DNA of 64,000 bases from Duganella sp. 1224 (GCF_013408245.1 NZ_JACBYS010000007.1:124001-188000), one strand, 5' to 3'; positions 1 through 8,837 are shown, numbered from the stretch's first letter. Notes: generated by a model not told the origin, from the sequence alone. A program made the numbers and translations.

Positions 1-338
1 ACCAGCAGGCTGGCGCCCTCGGGCGCCAGGTGGTCGTTGCCCCAGGCCACGAAGGCCAGCAGCACCGGCTTGAAGTCGCGGCCGGCCTTGGTCAGCACGT
101 ACTCGTAGCGCGGTGGCCGGGCGCTGTACTGGCGCCGCTCCATCAGGCCGCCTTCGACCAGGCCGGCCAGGCGCCGGGTCAGCATGTTCGGGGCGATTTT
201 CAGGCTCTTTTCGAACTCGTCAAAGCGCGTCAGGCCGTAGAAGGCGTCACGCAGGATCAGGATGCTCCACCATTCGCCCACTTTGCCGAGGCTGCGGGCG
301 ATCGGGCACGGCATGCTGCCAAAGTCGGTATGTTTCAT
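1..338 (-). CDS. HxlR-family transcriptional regulator (partial, C-terminus beyond window)
   Basis: A winged-helix DNA-binding protein of the HxlR family; about 112 codons are visible and the 3' end runs off the left edge. The frame starts at the ATG at 338 with MKHTDFGSMPCPIARSLG, the N-terminal Cys-Pro-x-Ala-Arg pattern typical of the family. Then come the helix-turn-helix (FDEFEKSLKIAPNMLTRRL) and a wing containing RPPRYEYVLTKAG. HxlR proteins are small dimeric regulators, often responding to electrophiles or redox signals and usually controlling a neighbouring gene; the target here is not visible. It is divergent from the gene at 765 across a long AT-rich gap. Family assignment is firm, the ligand unknown. 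Confidence 0.88.
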   Translation of the reverse strand, partial: MKHTDFGSMPCPIARSLGKVGEWWSILILRDAFYGLTRFDEFEKSLKIAPNMLTRRLAGLVEGGLMERRQYSARPPRYEYVLTKAGRDFKPVLLAFVAWGNDHLAPEGASLL

Positions 339-764
339 TTTGCTGCTCCTCTATGTCATTTAATCAATAAAATGCGTCAACGGCGACGCGTTCAGACTGG
401 TGACTTGCATGTCGGATGCAAGAAAGTGTGACTTTTTTAGGTGATGCCACCCGCGTGACAATGTGTGTATTTTGACGCCTCAATTTGGTCTCCTTTTCTA
501 CCCTGTGTTTTAACTATCTTCTCCTATGAAAAACCCAGTTTTCGAGCCCATGTTGACGCTTCCAAAACGGGCCAAAAAACGACATGCAAAACTCTCCAAA
601 AATCACTTTATTTCCACACGTAAATTTCACGGTAGAATGTGAACATTCGAGAGATTGTTCTTTCAGGATAAAATTCTTCCTGTAGATCAACATCTCAACC
701 TTGTTGGCTACCCCGAACCGTAGCCATCGACAAGGGCTGCGCACCTCAATAACGTGTGTGATAA
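339..764. other. AT-rich intergenic region, no gene seen
   Basis: This 426-bp gap between the divergent HxlR gene and the small exported-protein gene is clearly richer in A and T than its surroundings, especially from 430 onward. It must carry the promoters of both genes. I see an inverted repeat at 635-648 but no convincing gene. A 76-codon minus-strand frame at 514-744 has no recognisable features. Confidence 0.6.
635..648. promoter_or_regulatory. Inverted repeat GAATGT-N2-ACATTC
   Basis: A perfect 6-bp inverted repeat with a 2-bp spacer in the AT-rich gap, about 117 bp upstream of the ATG at 765. The geometry fits a dimeric repressor site. The cognate protein is unknown; the divergent HxlR regulator is one candidate. 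This is inference from symmetry only. Confidence 0.35.
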
Positions 765-1082
765 ATGAAAACTTTTACTAAAGCATTCGCCATCGCTCTG
801 TTCAGCCTGCCCCTAATGGCCCAAGCCGCCGGCAAGTCCGCGTCCGCCGCCATGCAGGTCAGCTTTGAGGTCAAGGAAGCCTGCACCGTGCAAACCAGCG
901 CCGGCACCGCCGCTGCCGCCAACCAGACCCGCCAGGCCGCGCCGTCCGTCGCCTGCCAGCTGAAAACCCCTTACCTGATGACCCGTACCCCGTCCAGGCT
1001 GACCGGCGTCACCAGCACCACCGCCCAGACCGGCGCCATCCAGCAGGAAACCGGCAGCGGCGAATGGACCATCACCTTCTGA
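765..1082 (+). CDS. Small exported pilin-like protein (possible diverged SCPU-type subunit)
   Basis: A 105-residue protein with a clear Sec signal peptide (MKTFTKAFAIALFSLPLMAQA, cleavage near residue 22). The mature part has two cysteines (ACTVQ and VACQL) that could form one disulfide, and it ends in a short beta strand, WTITF. That layout resembles the beta-sandwich subunits of archaic chaperone-usher fimbriae, but the protein is shorter than the usual 160-180 residues and lacks much of the domain. It ends 16 bp from the convergent fimbrial adhesin gene, which makes a pilus-related role plausible. The gene is probably real; its function is a guess. Confidence 0.6.
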   Translation: MKTFTKAFAIALFSLPLMAQAAGKSASAAMQVSFEVKEACTVQTSAGTAAAANQTRQAAPSVACQLKTPYLMTRTPSRLTGVTSTTAQTGAIQQETGSGEWTITF

Positions 1083-1098
1083 CCCCGCCGCGCGGCCG

Positions 1099-2115
1099 TC
1101 AGAACCAGACGGTCGCCACCACCGTATCCTTGTAATCCCCCGGCGACGGCGTGGTCTGCGCCGGCACCATCCCGAACACCGTCTGACTCCTGGTCGTGCC
1201 ATCCCCGGTGCCGCTCACCGCCACCGTGCCGCCGCTGCCGTCGCCCAGGCTGGCGCCGTCCAGCGTGTTGGAAATCTGGTAAGCCACCAGGTCGCTGGCG
1301 GCCGTTTTGATCATCTTGCGCGCGCCGATCGTGTTGCCGGGCGTGCTGCCGGCCGAGAACGTGATGCGGTAGGCGGTGTTCTTGCTGCAGCGCGTGGTCA
1401 GCGTCGACGTCGTCCGTATCGGGCTGGTCAGCAGGCTGCTGTTGGGGAACACCAGGTTGCCAACGTTGATGTCGCAATCGTTGATGACGGCGGCGCTGAC
1501 CTGGAACGGCATCGCCACCGACGTGCCCAGCAGGCAGCTGCCGGTGCCGGTCAGGAAAAAGATGTAACGCATCAGCACGCTGCCGCCGCCGAAGTCGGAC
1601 GTGAAACTGAGGTTGTCCGGGCCGACATCCATCGCCGCCAGCGTGGCGTCCGCGTTGAGCTTGCCGTACAGGTTGACGTCCTGCGCCAGCGCGCCGACGC
1701 CGCCGCTCTTGGTCAGCGTGAACTGGATGACGTTGGCGGCCGTGTCGCTGCCGGCCCAGCCGCCCCACACCTTGGCCGCCGCGTAGCTGGTGTCGGTGTA
1801 CAGGTTGTAGTTGACGCGCTTGCCGCCATTGGCCAGCTGGCGCGGCACATTGGCGTTGGCATTGCTGTTGCCCGAGCCGCCGCCCAGGTACAGGCACACC
1901 GTGACGTTGGGGAACAGCAGGCTGGTGGTGAAGGCGGTCCAGGTGCAGGTCACCTTGAAATTGGCGTTGACGTAAGCGTCGGCGCTGGTGATCGAGCTGA
2001 CCGCCGGGAACACGATGTTGGTCTGCGCCACCGCGCAGGTGTCGGCGCGCGCGTGGCCGCAGGCCAGCAGCAGCAGCGCGGACAAGCACAACAGGCAGCG
2101 GCGCGCGCGCGTCAT
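1099..2115 (-). CDS. Spore coat U (SCPU) domain protein, putative fimbrial tip subunit
   Basis: A 338-residue secreted protein, last gene of the fimbrial operon. The start is fixed by a 4-bp ATGA overlap with the usher stop codon. A signal peptide (residues 1 to about 26) is followed by two SCPU-type domains: residues about 27-175, beginning DTCAVAQTNIVFP, and 176-338, beginning DCDINVGNLVFPNSS and ending DYKDTVVATVWF, a donor-strand-like C-terminus. Two-domain SCPU proteins encoded after the usher are generally tip adhesins of archaic (sigma) chaperone-usher pili such as Csu. The family fit is strong; the adhesin role is inferred from position and domain number. Confidence 0.85.
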   Translation of the reverse strand: MTRARRCLLCLSALLLLACGHARADTCAVAQTNIVFPAVSSITSADAYVNANFKVTCTWTAFTTSLLFPNVTVCLYLGGGSGNSNANANVPRQLANGGKRVNYNLYTDTSYAAAKVWGGWAGSDTAANVIQFTLTKSGGVGALAQDVNLYGKLNADATLAAMDVGPDNLSFTSDFGGGSVLMRYIFFLTGTGSCLLGTSVAMPFQVSAAVINDCDINVGNLVFPNSSLLTSPIRTTSTLTTRCSKNTAYRITFSAGSTPGNTIGARKMIKTAASDLVAYQISNTLDGASLGDGSGGTVAVSGTGDGTTRSQTVFGMVPAQTTPSPGDYKDTVVATVWF

Positions 2116-4433
2116 GGCAGGCTCCGGCACACAAACGGGCCCAGCGTCGACAGCGCCTGACCCTTGACCGGGACATAGCTGAACTCCACCACGCAACGGG
2201 CGCCGTCCACGCTGGCCTGCAGGTGGTTGAGCGGCTGCAGGTGGTCGATGAAGGCCACGCCGTCGAAGCCGACCACGGTGCTGGCGCCGCTCTCGACGTG
2301 CAGCAGCGTGGTGCCGGCCGCCAGCGGCTTGCCGGCGGCGTCGTGCACGATGACGCTGGCCGCCTCGTAAGTCTCCACCGGGAAGCGCACCAGCACGCCG
2401 GACAGCCGCGCCGGCACCACCGTCTGCGCGGTGCTGGCCACGCGCGCGTCGAGCGGCAGGCGGGTGGTGTCGATGCCCAGCTGGTTCTGCAGATACGGCG
2501 TCAGGTTGGGCACCAGCATGTAGCCGGCGCTGCTGGTGGTGCCGATCACCTGGTTTTCCTGCAGCACCGGCACGCCGCCGACGCCGTCGGTCGACACCAG
2601 GCCGAAGCCGGCGCCGACCTGGCGCGCCGCGTGCACGCTGCCATCCATCACCACCAGCGCGCCGGCCAGGTCCAGCGACGAGCTGCGCGTGCCGCCGGTG
2701 TCCAGCGTGTAGGCGGTCACCTGGCCGTAGTTGCCCAGGTAGGTGACCTGCGCCTGGCGCAGCGGCGCGCCGTTGGTGTTGACCGATTGCAGGCCCCAGC
2801 CGAAGCCGCCGCTGTAGTCGGCCGAGCGCGCCAGCGTGGCGGTGGTGCTGCGCACGCCGTTCTGGCGGCTGCGGCTGACGTTGGCCGAGACGCGGTCGGC
2901 GAAGCTGCCGCTCAGGCTGATGAACACGCCGCGCGCCTTGTCGTCGCGGAAGTCGCGGAAGGCGCTGACGCTCAGGTATAGCCCCCAGCCCAGCGAGGCC
3001 GAGTAATTGAGCGCGGCGATGCGCGCCGGCGGCACCAGCGGCGCCCGCACATTGACCGCGCTGACGCCCAGCCCCTGGCCGCCGAACAGCGCCACGCTCA
3101 GGTTGGCGCGGTCGCTGGCGCGCACCACCGGCGCACCCTCCACCGTGCCGAGGTCGCCGTAACGGGACGAGGCCCGCTGCGATTGCAGGTCGACGCTGAA
3201 GCGCGGGCTCAGGTACTGGTAGCCGAGCGTGGCCTGCAGGCCGCCGCGGCCGTGATCGCCGCTGCCGCCGGCGCTGGCCGCCAGCGAGCCGCTGACCACG
3301 CCGGCCTGGCCCAGCCGCCACAGCGCGCCGCCGCCACCGTTGAGCATGCCGCGCCCGGCCTCGCCGTGCGCCTCCAGCGTCAGCGTGTTGCTGAGGCCGC
3401 GCCGCAGCGAGGCGCTGAGCGCCGGCGTGCGCGCGTAGCTGAACGAGCGCGTGGTGTAGTTGCGCCGCACCGCGCCCAGCTCGACCGAGTAATCGCTCAG
3501 GCCCTCGGCCAGCATGCGGGTGTCGACGTACAGCGGCACGGTGGTGCTGACCGCGCGCCCGGCGGCGTCGCGCGTGACCAGCGTGGCCTGGCCGGCGCCG
3601 TTGATGCCAGCCACCTGGTTGATCACGAACGGGCCGGACGGCACGGCGGTGTCGACCTGGCGCACGCCGTCGACATACAGGCTGACCGCGGTCGGCACCA
3701 CCGCCGAGCCGCCCAGCGTGGCCGAGGGGAAGGTCAGCAGGTCCGGCCGCAGGTCGAAGCTGCGGCGCCACTGCAGGCCGCCCAGGCGCAGCGAACGGGT
3801 CCAGTTGAGCGACGACGAAATCAGGTCGCCGGCCTGCCAGGTTTCCAGCGTGTCCGGGTCGGAATGCACCCAGGCGGTGTCGAAGCGGGTGTATTGGCGC
3901 CGCTGGCTGCTGGCGTTGAACACGCCGGTACTGCTGAACACGCCGTTGGCGTTGAAGTAGCGCAGCTCGTTGCTGACCGAGCTGCTGCGGTTGCGCCCCA
4001 GCTGGCTGTAGGCGTCGTAGTTGATCACCGCGCCGGGCGTGACGCTGGCCACGCCGGGCTTGCGCACGGTGCGCGCCGACACCGCGATCGGCGCCCGCAA
4101 CGCGTCGTCGATGCGCAGCGCGATCGCCTGGCGCGCGGCGTCGTAGGTGTAGCGCAAGCCCTTGACCTGGTCGAGGTCGAACTCGTCCCGGCCCGCCACC
4201 CCGAACAGCGCCGGGTCGAGCTCCAGGTCGCGCAGATTCTGCACGCTGCTGCGCAGGCCCGAGCTCTTGCCGCGGGTGAAACGCAACACCAGTCCGGTCG
4301 CTTCGCCGTTCAAGGTCACCTCCAGAAAAAGCTCTTCATCCTGCGGCGGCGGCGTCAGCGGCGTTTGCGCCAGCGCGCTGCCCACGACCCACCACGCCAT
4401 CAACAGCCACCACCAGGCCAGCCGGCGCCGCAT
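2112..4433 (-). CDS. Fimbrial outer-membrane usher protein
   Basis: A 773-residue outer-membrane usher that would receive chaperone-subunit complexes and polymerise and export the pilus. It starts with a hydrophobic signal sequence ending ALAQ, then an N-terminal chaperone-binding domain (LFLEVTLNGEATGLVLRF), a large beta barrel, and a plug region with SLYVDGVRQVDTAVPSGPF and the usher motif GINGAGQATLVTRDAAGR. The C-terminal part carries GFDGVAFIDHL. The length is that of the shorter ushers of archaic systems. It lies 6 bp after the chaperone gene and overlaps the SCPU gene by 4 bp, so the three are co-transcribed and translationally coupled. Confidence 0.93.
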   Translation of the reverse strand: MRRRLAWWWLLMAWWVVGSALAQTPLTPPPQDEELFLEVTLNGEATGLVLRFTRGKSSGLRSSVQNLRDLELDPALFGVAGRDEFDLDQVKGLRYTYDAARQAIALRIDDALRAPIAVSARTVRKPGVASVTPGAVINYDAYSQLGRNRSSSVSNELRYFNANGVFSSTGVFNASSQRRQYTRFDTAWVHSDPDTLETWQAGDLISSSLNWTRSLRLGGLQWRRSFDLRPDLLTFPSATLGGSAVVPTAVSLYVDGVRQVDTAVPSGPFVINQVAGINGAGQATLVTRDAAGRAVSTTVPLYVDTRMLAEGLSDYSVELGAVRRNYTTRSFSYARTPALSASLRRGLSNTLTLEAHGEAGRGMLNGGGGALWRLGQAGVVSGSLAASAGGSGDHGRGGLQATLGYQYLSPRFSVDLQSQRASSRYGDLGTVEGAPVVRASDRANLSVALFGGQGLGVSAVNVRAPLVPPARIAALNYSASLGWGLYLSVSAFRDFRDDKARGVFISLSGSFADRVSANVSRSRQNGVRSTTATLARSADYSGGFGWGLQSVNTNGAPLRQAQVTYLGNYGQVTAYTLDTGGTRSSSLDLAGALVVMDGSVHAARQVGAGFGLVSTDGVGGVPVLQENQVIGTTSSAGYMLVPNLTPYLQNQLGIDTTRLPLDARVASTAQTVVPARLSGVLVRFPVETYEAASVIVHDAAGKPLAAGTTLLHVESGASTVVGFDGVAFIDHLQPLNHLQASVDGARCVVEFSYVPVKGQALSTLGPFVCRSLP

Positions 4434-4439
4434 GCCGGG

Positions 4440-5165
4440 TCAGTCCACCCTGGCCACGGTGCTGGCGCTGATCGGCCGGGAATTGATGTTGGCCTTGACC
4501 GCCAACGTCCCGCTCAGATCGGCGTCGCCAGACGTGGGCAGGCGCCATTCGCGCACCTTTCCCGCAAGCACATAACCAAACAGGCCGGCGGCGATCTCGA
4601 ACTGCTTGCCGGCGGCGTTGCTCAGTTCCAGCGCGCCGATCTGTGCGCGCTGGGTGCCGCTGTTGCGGACTCGCAACATCCAAAAACCATCCTTCCGGAA
4701 CACCGACCACGCCAGCGCCGGCGCCGCCCGCTCGTCGGCCGGCAGCACGAACAGCGGCACCGAGTAGCGCAGGCGGATGTCGACGCCGCTGGCCGGGCCG
4801 TCGTCCTTGGGGATCTCGTCGATCAGGATGCGGTAGGTCAGCTCGGCGGCCGGCAATTGCTCGCTGCGCCGCACCAGCCGGATGATCTGGCTGCTTTTGG
4901 CGCCGATCTGGATGATCGGCGGGCTGGCCACCACGTCCTGGGTCGGCGTCAGCACATCGTCGCCATCCTTCTGGTCCCACTGGAACACCCGCACCTGGCC
5001 ATACACCGGCGCCTCGCCCAGGTTCTGCATGGTGATGCCGGTGGCGCCCTGGCCGGCGCGCAGCAAGATCATCACCGGCGAAATCTGCAGATTGGCGGCC
5101 GACGCCGGCAACGCCAGCCATGCGGCCATCAGCCATCCCCGTAGTAACGCGCGCGCCCCTGTCAT
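4440..5165 (-). CDS. Periplasmic fimbrial chaperone (PapD-like)
   Basis: A 241-residue pilus assembly chaperone, first gene of the operon. It has a signal peptide (cleavage after about residue 23, ALPASAANLQ), then an N-terminal immunoglobulin-like domain with the features ISPVMILLRAGQGATGITMQNLG and PPIIQIGAKSSQIIRLV, the G1-type strand and conserved Arg/Lys region that cap pilin subunits, and a second domain ending RVRNSGTQRAQIGALELSN. It would bind subunits in the periplasm by donor-strand complementation and deliver them to the usher. No pilin genes precede it, unlike typical sigma-fimbria operons, where several SCPU subunits come first. Confidence 0.92.
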   Translation of the reverse strand: MTGARALLRGWLMAAWLALPASAANLQISPVMILLRAGQGATGITMQNLGEAPVYGQVRVFQWDQKDGDDVLTPTQDVVASPPIIQIGAKSSQIIRLVRRSEQLPAAELTYRILIDEIPKDDGPASGVDIRLRYSVPLFVLPADERAAPALAWSVFRKDGFWMLRVRNSGTQRAQIGALELSNAAGKQFEIAAGLFGYVLAGKVREWRLPTSGDADLSGTLAVKANINSRPISASTVARVD

Positions 5166-5311
5166 CCCGCCTCCGGTTGCTTGCTATCAACTCTGGAGGC
5201 CATTATTGGCTATCTAAAAAAAACCTGCTTTTGGTGGACGCGACAACTGTTTTGCAAGCGTAGAAAACTATCAAAAATATTCGAAAGATAGGCATAATAC
5301 GCAACAGGGAG

Positions 5312-5327
5312 TGATAAAACTTTATCA
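5312..5327. promoter_or_regulatory. Inverted repeat TGATAAA-N2-TTTATCA upstream of the response regulator
   Basis: A perfect 7-bp inverted repeat with a 2-bp spacer ends 21 bp before the ATG at 5349, in the AT-rich region between the divergent fimbrial operon and the response-regulator gene. It overlaps the expected 5' untranslated or start region, as an autoregulatory operator would. The binding protein is unknown. Confidence 0.4.
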
Positions 5328-5348
5328 ACCAAATTTCCGGGGCCGCCC

Positions 5349-6140
5349 ATGCAGACCACCGTTGAAAGCACCCGCAGCAAGATCCTGATCGTGGACGATT
5401 CCGCGTTCGAGCAGCGCATGCTGACGGATTTGCTGAGCGAACTGCCTTACAAAGTGTCGGTCGCGTTCAACGGCCTGCAGGGCTACCAGCTGGCGCTGGC
5501 CAACCGCCCCGACCTGATCCTGCTGGACGTGCGCATGCCGAATATGGACGGCTACACCGCCTGCCGCCTGCTCAAGGCCAATCCGGTCACGCAGGACATT
5601 CCGGTGATTTTCCTCAGCGGCGCCGACGCCGACGACGACCGCATCCTCGGCCTGTCGATCGGCGGCGTCGATTTCGTCTCCAAGCCGTTTTCGCCGGGCG
5701 AGCTGGCGGCGCGCATCCAGGTCCACCTGAATCTGGCCAAGCGCCACCAGCACCCGCCGCCGGCGCCAGGCGCGGCCGACGCCCCCGAGCCGGAGGCCGA
5801 AAGCGATCCGGACGCGGTGCTGGTCAACGCCGTCAAGCGCCTGATCGCCGACAACCTGGCGGCGCTGCCCGGCCTGGCCGAGATCGCCCGCAGCGTCGGC
5901 ACCTACCGCGAGAAGCTGTCGCAGGTGTTCCGCGAGCAGACCGGCATGACGGTGTTCGGCTTCATCCGCGAGGAGCGCATCCGCCGGGGCGAGGAATTAT
6001 TGAAGGACACCGATATCGACGTGCAGGACATCGCCCTGCTGATCGGCTTTAACAACGCCGGCAACTTCGCCACCGCCTTCCGCGAGCGCATGGGCGTGAC
6101 GCCCAGCGCCTACCGCCAGGCGATCCAGAAGAAAGCCTAG
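5349..6140 (+). CDS. Response regulator with receiver and AraC-type DNA-binding domains
   Basis: A 263-residue response regulator. Residues about 11-130 form a receiver domain: acidic pocket D16/D17, phosphoacceptor D60 in LLDVRMPNMDG, conserved K112 in SKPF. A proline-rich linker follows, then a C-terminal AraC/XylS helix-turn-helix pair (about 165-260) ending with RIRRGEELLKDTDIDVQDIA and FRERMGVTPSAYRQ. Phosphorylation by an unidentified kinase should control DNA binding. It is transcribed away from the fimbrial operon and is a reasonable candidate regulator of it. No kinase is adjacent; the hybrid kinase at 6744-8723 is nearby but has its own receiver. Confidence 0.92.
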   Translation: MQTTVESTRSKILIVDDSAFEQRMLTDLLSELPYKVSVAFNGLQGYQLALANRPDLILLDVRMPNMDGYTACRLLKANPVTQDIPVIFLSGADADDDRILGLSIGGVDFVSKPFSPGELAARIQVHLNLAKRHQHPPPAPGAADAPEPEAESDPDAVLVNAVKRLIADNLAALPGLAEIARSVGTYREKLSQVFREQTGMTVFGFIREERIRRGEELLKDTDIDVQDIALLIGFNNAGNFATAFRERMGVTPSAYRQAIQKKA

Positions 6141-6706
6141 GCGGCGGCCTGGGCCCGCATCTGGCGCCGCCAGAACAGCCACGAGGCCAGCGCGTTGAGC
6201 CAGTAGGCGGCGTACAGCAGCGCCGTCAGGTACAGGCCGCGGCTGGCGTACAGCGGCACCGACACCGTGTTCACCAGCAGCCAGAACGGCCAGGTTTCCA
6301 CCCGCCGCCCCATCAGCAGCAGCTGCGCCACCACGCTGAACATCAGCACCGCCGAATCGATGAAGGGGGCGTAGGCGTTGGTGTAAGCCTGCAGCATCAG
6401 GCCGTAGGCGGCGCTGGCCAGCAGGCCGGTCGCCGTCATCCAGCCCAGCGCGCGCAGGCGGGCGTGGGTGATCGGCAGCGGCGCGCCGCCGGCGCCGCGC
6501 AGCCATTGCAGCCAGCCGATCAGGCAGGTGACGATGAAGAACAGCTGCAAGGCCACGTCGGCGTACAGGTTGACGCTGTAGAACAGCGCGGCGAACATGG
6601 CGCAGCCCACCACGCCGATCCACCACGAATGAATGTTGTTGCGCCCGGACAGCACGATGGAAACAGCCATGACGGCGTTGGCGGCGACTTCCAGCGGAGA
6701 GATCAA
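6137..6706 (-). CDS. pnuC: PnuC-family nicotinamide riboside transporter
   Basis: A 189-residue inner-membrane protein with about seven hydrophobic segments and the PnuC signature SGRNNIHSWWIGVVGCAMFAALFYSVNLYADV near the N-terminus (residues about 20-51), followed by WPFWLLVNTVSVPLYASRGLYLTALLYAAYWLNA. PnuC proteins carry nicotinamide riboside by facilitated diffusion, usually trapped by a NadR-type kinase; no such kinase is in this window. The gene converges on the response regulator with a 4-bp overlap of the stop codons and follows the hybrid kinase gene by 37 bp, so the two may share a transcript. Confidence 0.88.
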   Translation of the reverse strand: MISPLEVAANAVMAVSIVLSGRNNIHSWWIGVVGCAMFAALFYSVNLYADVALQLFFIVTCLIGWLQWLRGAGGAPLPITHARLRALGWMTATGLLASAAYGLMLQAYTNAYAPFIDSAVLMFSVVAQLLLMGRRVETWPFWLLVNTVSVPLYASRGLYLTALLYAAYWLNALASWLFWRRQMRAQAAA

Positions 6707-6743
6707 GGGCGGTCCTTGCAGGTGGGCGAACGGCTATTCTCGC

Positions 6744-8723
6744 TCAGGACAGGGACCGCTGCAACTCGGCGATGTTGATCGGCTTGACCAGGTGGGCGGC
6801 AAAGCCGGCCGCGCGGCTGCGCGTCTTGTCGTTTTCCTGGCCGTAGCCGGACAGCGCCACCAGCTTCAGCGCGGTGCCGCCGGGCAGCTGGCGCAGGTGG
6901 CCGGCCAGTTCGAAGCCGTCCATGCCCGGCAGGCCGATGTCGAGGATGGCCACCTGCGGCATGCCGGCCGCGGCCAGCGCGATCGCATGCGCCGGATCGT
7001 AAGCCACCGTCGGCTGGTAGCCCAGCGCGGACAGCAGCTCGCCCAGCGAGTCGGCGGCGTCCTGGTTGTCGTCCACCACCAGCACCCGCAGGCCGCTGCC
7101 CTGCTCCAGCGCCGCCGCCGGTGCCGGCAAGGGCGCCGCGTCCGCCTCGGCCACCACCGAATCGGGCAGCGTGATGGTGAAGGTGCTGCCGCGGCCCTCG
7201 CCAGCGCTGTAGGCGCTGACCTGGCCGCCGTGCATCTGCACCAGGTTGCGCACCAGCGCCAGGCCGATGCCGAGGCCGCCCTTGGCGCGGTCCAGCTGGC
7301 GGTTGCCCTGCACGAACAGGTCGAAGATGTGCGGCAGCAGCTGCGCCGGGATGCCGTTGCCGTCGTCGGTGACCTGGATCTGCACCGTGCCGCCCTTGAC
7401 GCGGGTGGCCAGCGTGACGTGGCCGCCGGCCGGCGTGTAGCGCGCCGCGTTGCTCAGCAGGTTGGACACCACCTGCGCCAGCCGCGCCGGATCGCCATGC
7501 CAGCGCACCGTCGGCACATCCACCAGCAGGCGGTGCTGCTTCTGCTCCAGCAGCGGGCTGGCCATCTCGACAGCCTTGTTCAGCACCTCGGCCAGCGCCA
7601 CGGTTTCCTTGCGCAGCTCGACCTTGCCGCTGGCAATGCGCGACACGTCCAGCAGATCGTCCACCAGCCGCACCAGGTGGTCGACCTGGCGCTGGATCAC
7701 GGCCTGCTCCTGGCCGGTGTCGCCGGCCTGGCCGCGCAGCTTCATCAGCTTGAGCGCGGTGACGATGGGCGCCAGCGGATTGCGCAGCTCGTGCCCCAGC
7801 ATGGCCAGGAATTCGTCCTTGATGCGCGAGGACAGATTGAGGTCGGTGTTCAGGCGCTCGCTCTCGGCCATGGCCTGGGCCAGCGCGCGGTCGCTCTGCA
7901 GCCGGCTCAGCGTGGCGCAGACGGTGGCGGTGAACTGTTCCAGGAACTGGCGGTAGGCGCTGTCCAGCGGCAGCCGCGGCGACAGCTGGAAGGCCAGCGC
8001 CAGCGCGTCGCACAGTTGCAGCTCGGCGCCATGGATCACCAGCACCTCGGCGCTGGAGCGCACCGCGCCGGCGGCGTCGCCGCTCAGCAGCACCACGTCC
8101 AGCAGGTCGCCCGGATTGTCGGTGGCCGACTGCGCCACGGCGGCATGGACGTCATCGTCGCTGCGGCAGCCCAGCAGGCGGCGCGCCAGCAGGTCCAGCG
8201 CGTGGCGGCGGCGTTCGGCCAGCACCTGCGCGGTGGTTTCGGTGCACACCACCAGCACCCCGCCCACCTCGTCGCGCTCGTCGTACACCGGCGTGTAGGT
8301 GTAGCTCCAGTAGACGTCCTCGATGCGGCCGTTGCGCCAGATCGGCACCAGGTTGTCGGCATACCAGCGCGGCTCGCCGCCCTGGCGCACCTCCTCGATC
8401 TGCGGCCCGATGATGTGCCAGATCTCCGGCCAGCACTGGCGCCCGGCCTGCCCCAGCGCGGCCGGATGCTTGCCGGCGCCGAAACAGGGCACGTAGGCGT
8501 CGTTGTACAGCTGCGTCAGCTCCTCGCCCCACCACAGGAACATCGGATGCACCGAGTGCATGACGATGCTGACCGCGCCGCGCAGCGACGCCGGCCAGCC
8601 GTCGATCGGCCCCAGCGGCGTGTCGTCCCAGCGATGCGCCCGCACCAGCTCGCGCATGGGGGTGCCACTGCCGATAAAACGCGGCAGCGGCGGGTCAGCG
8701 AGCGGGAGGGAGTGAGCCAGCAT
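6744..8723 (-). CDS. Hybrid sensor histidine kinase/response regulator
   Basis: A 659-residue cytoplasmic hybrid kinase. No signal peptide or membrane segment is evident. An N-terminal PAS-like sensor (about 45-165, with YNDAYVPCFGAGKHP and YTYTPVYDERDEVGG) is followed by a less defined, GAF-like region (about 170-280). Next come HisKA with the phosphoaccepting H311 in MLGHELRNPLAP, and HATPase_c with an N box (NLLSNAARYT) and glycine boxes (DDGNGIP, KGGLGIGLAL). A C-terminal receiver (about 545-659) has D595 in AILDIGLPGMDG and K647. Phosphotransfer likely passes to the fused receiver or through an unseen phosphotransfer protein. The signal is unknown. Confidence 0.93.
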   Translation of the reverse strand: MLAHSLPLADPPLPRFIGSGTPMRELVRAHRWDDTPLGPIDGWPASLRGAVSIVMHSVHPMFLWWGEELTQLYNDAYVPCFGAGKHPAALGQAGRQCWPEIWHIIGPQIEEVRQGGEPRWYADNLVPIWRNGRIEDVYWSYTYTPVYDERDEVGGVLVVCTETTAQVLAERRRHALDLLARRLLGCRSDDDVHAAVAQSATDNPGDLLDVVLLSGDAAGAVRSSAEVLVIHGAELQLCDALALAFQLSPRLPLDSAYRQFLEQFTATVCATLSRLQSDRALAQAMAESERLNTDLNLSSRIKDEFLAMLGHELRNPLAPIVTALKLMKLRGQAGDTGQEQAVIQRQVDHLVRLVDDLLDVSRIASGKVELRKETVALAEVLNKAVEMASPLLEQKQHRLLVDVPTVRWHGDPARLAQVVSNLLSNAARYTPAGGHVTLATRVKGGTVQIQVTDDGNGIPAQLLPHIFDLFVQGNRQLDRAKGGLGIGLALVRNLVQMHGGQVSAYSAGEGRGSTFTITLPDSVVAEADAAPLPAPAAALEQGSGLRVLVVDDNQDAADSLGELLSALGYQPTVAYDPAHAIALAAAGMPQVAILDIGLPGMDGFELAGHLRQLPGGTALKLVALSGYGQENDKTRSRAAGFAAHLVKPINIAELQRSLS

Positions 8724-8837
8724 AATGAGTTCCGAACCAGAAAGCGAAATAGTAGCAACTGTAGCGTACGGCGGCGCACAATACAGTGCTGCCGTACGGC
8801 AATTGTTTCGCGTTGAGGTCGGGCGCTGGCGGCGCGG

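Noticed and set aside
514..744. A 76-codon minus-strand frame in the AT-rich gap
   Set aside because: No ribosome site, signal peptide or family resemblance; it spans a probable promoter region and an inverted repeat.
6137..8723. Assigning the hybrid kinase as partner of the receiver-AraC regulator at 5349
   Set aside because: They are on opposite strands with pnuC between them, and the kinase already carries a receiver; proximity alone is not enough.
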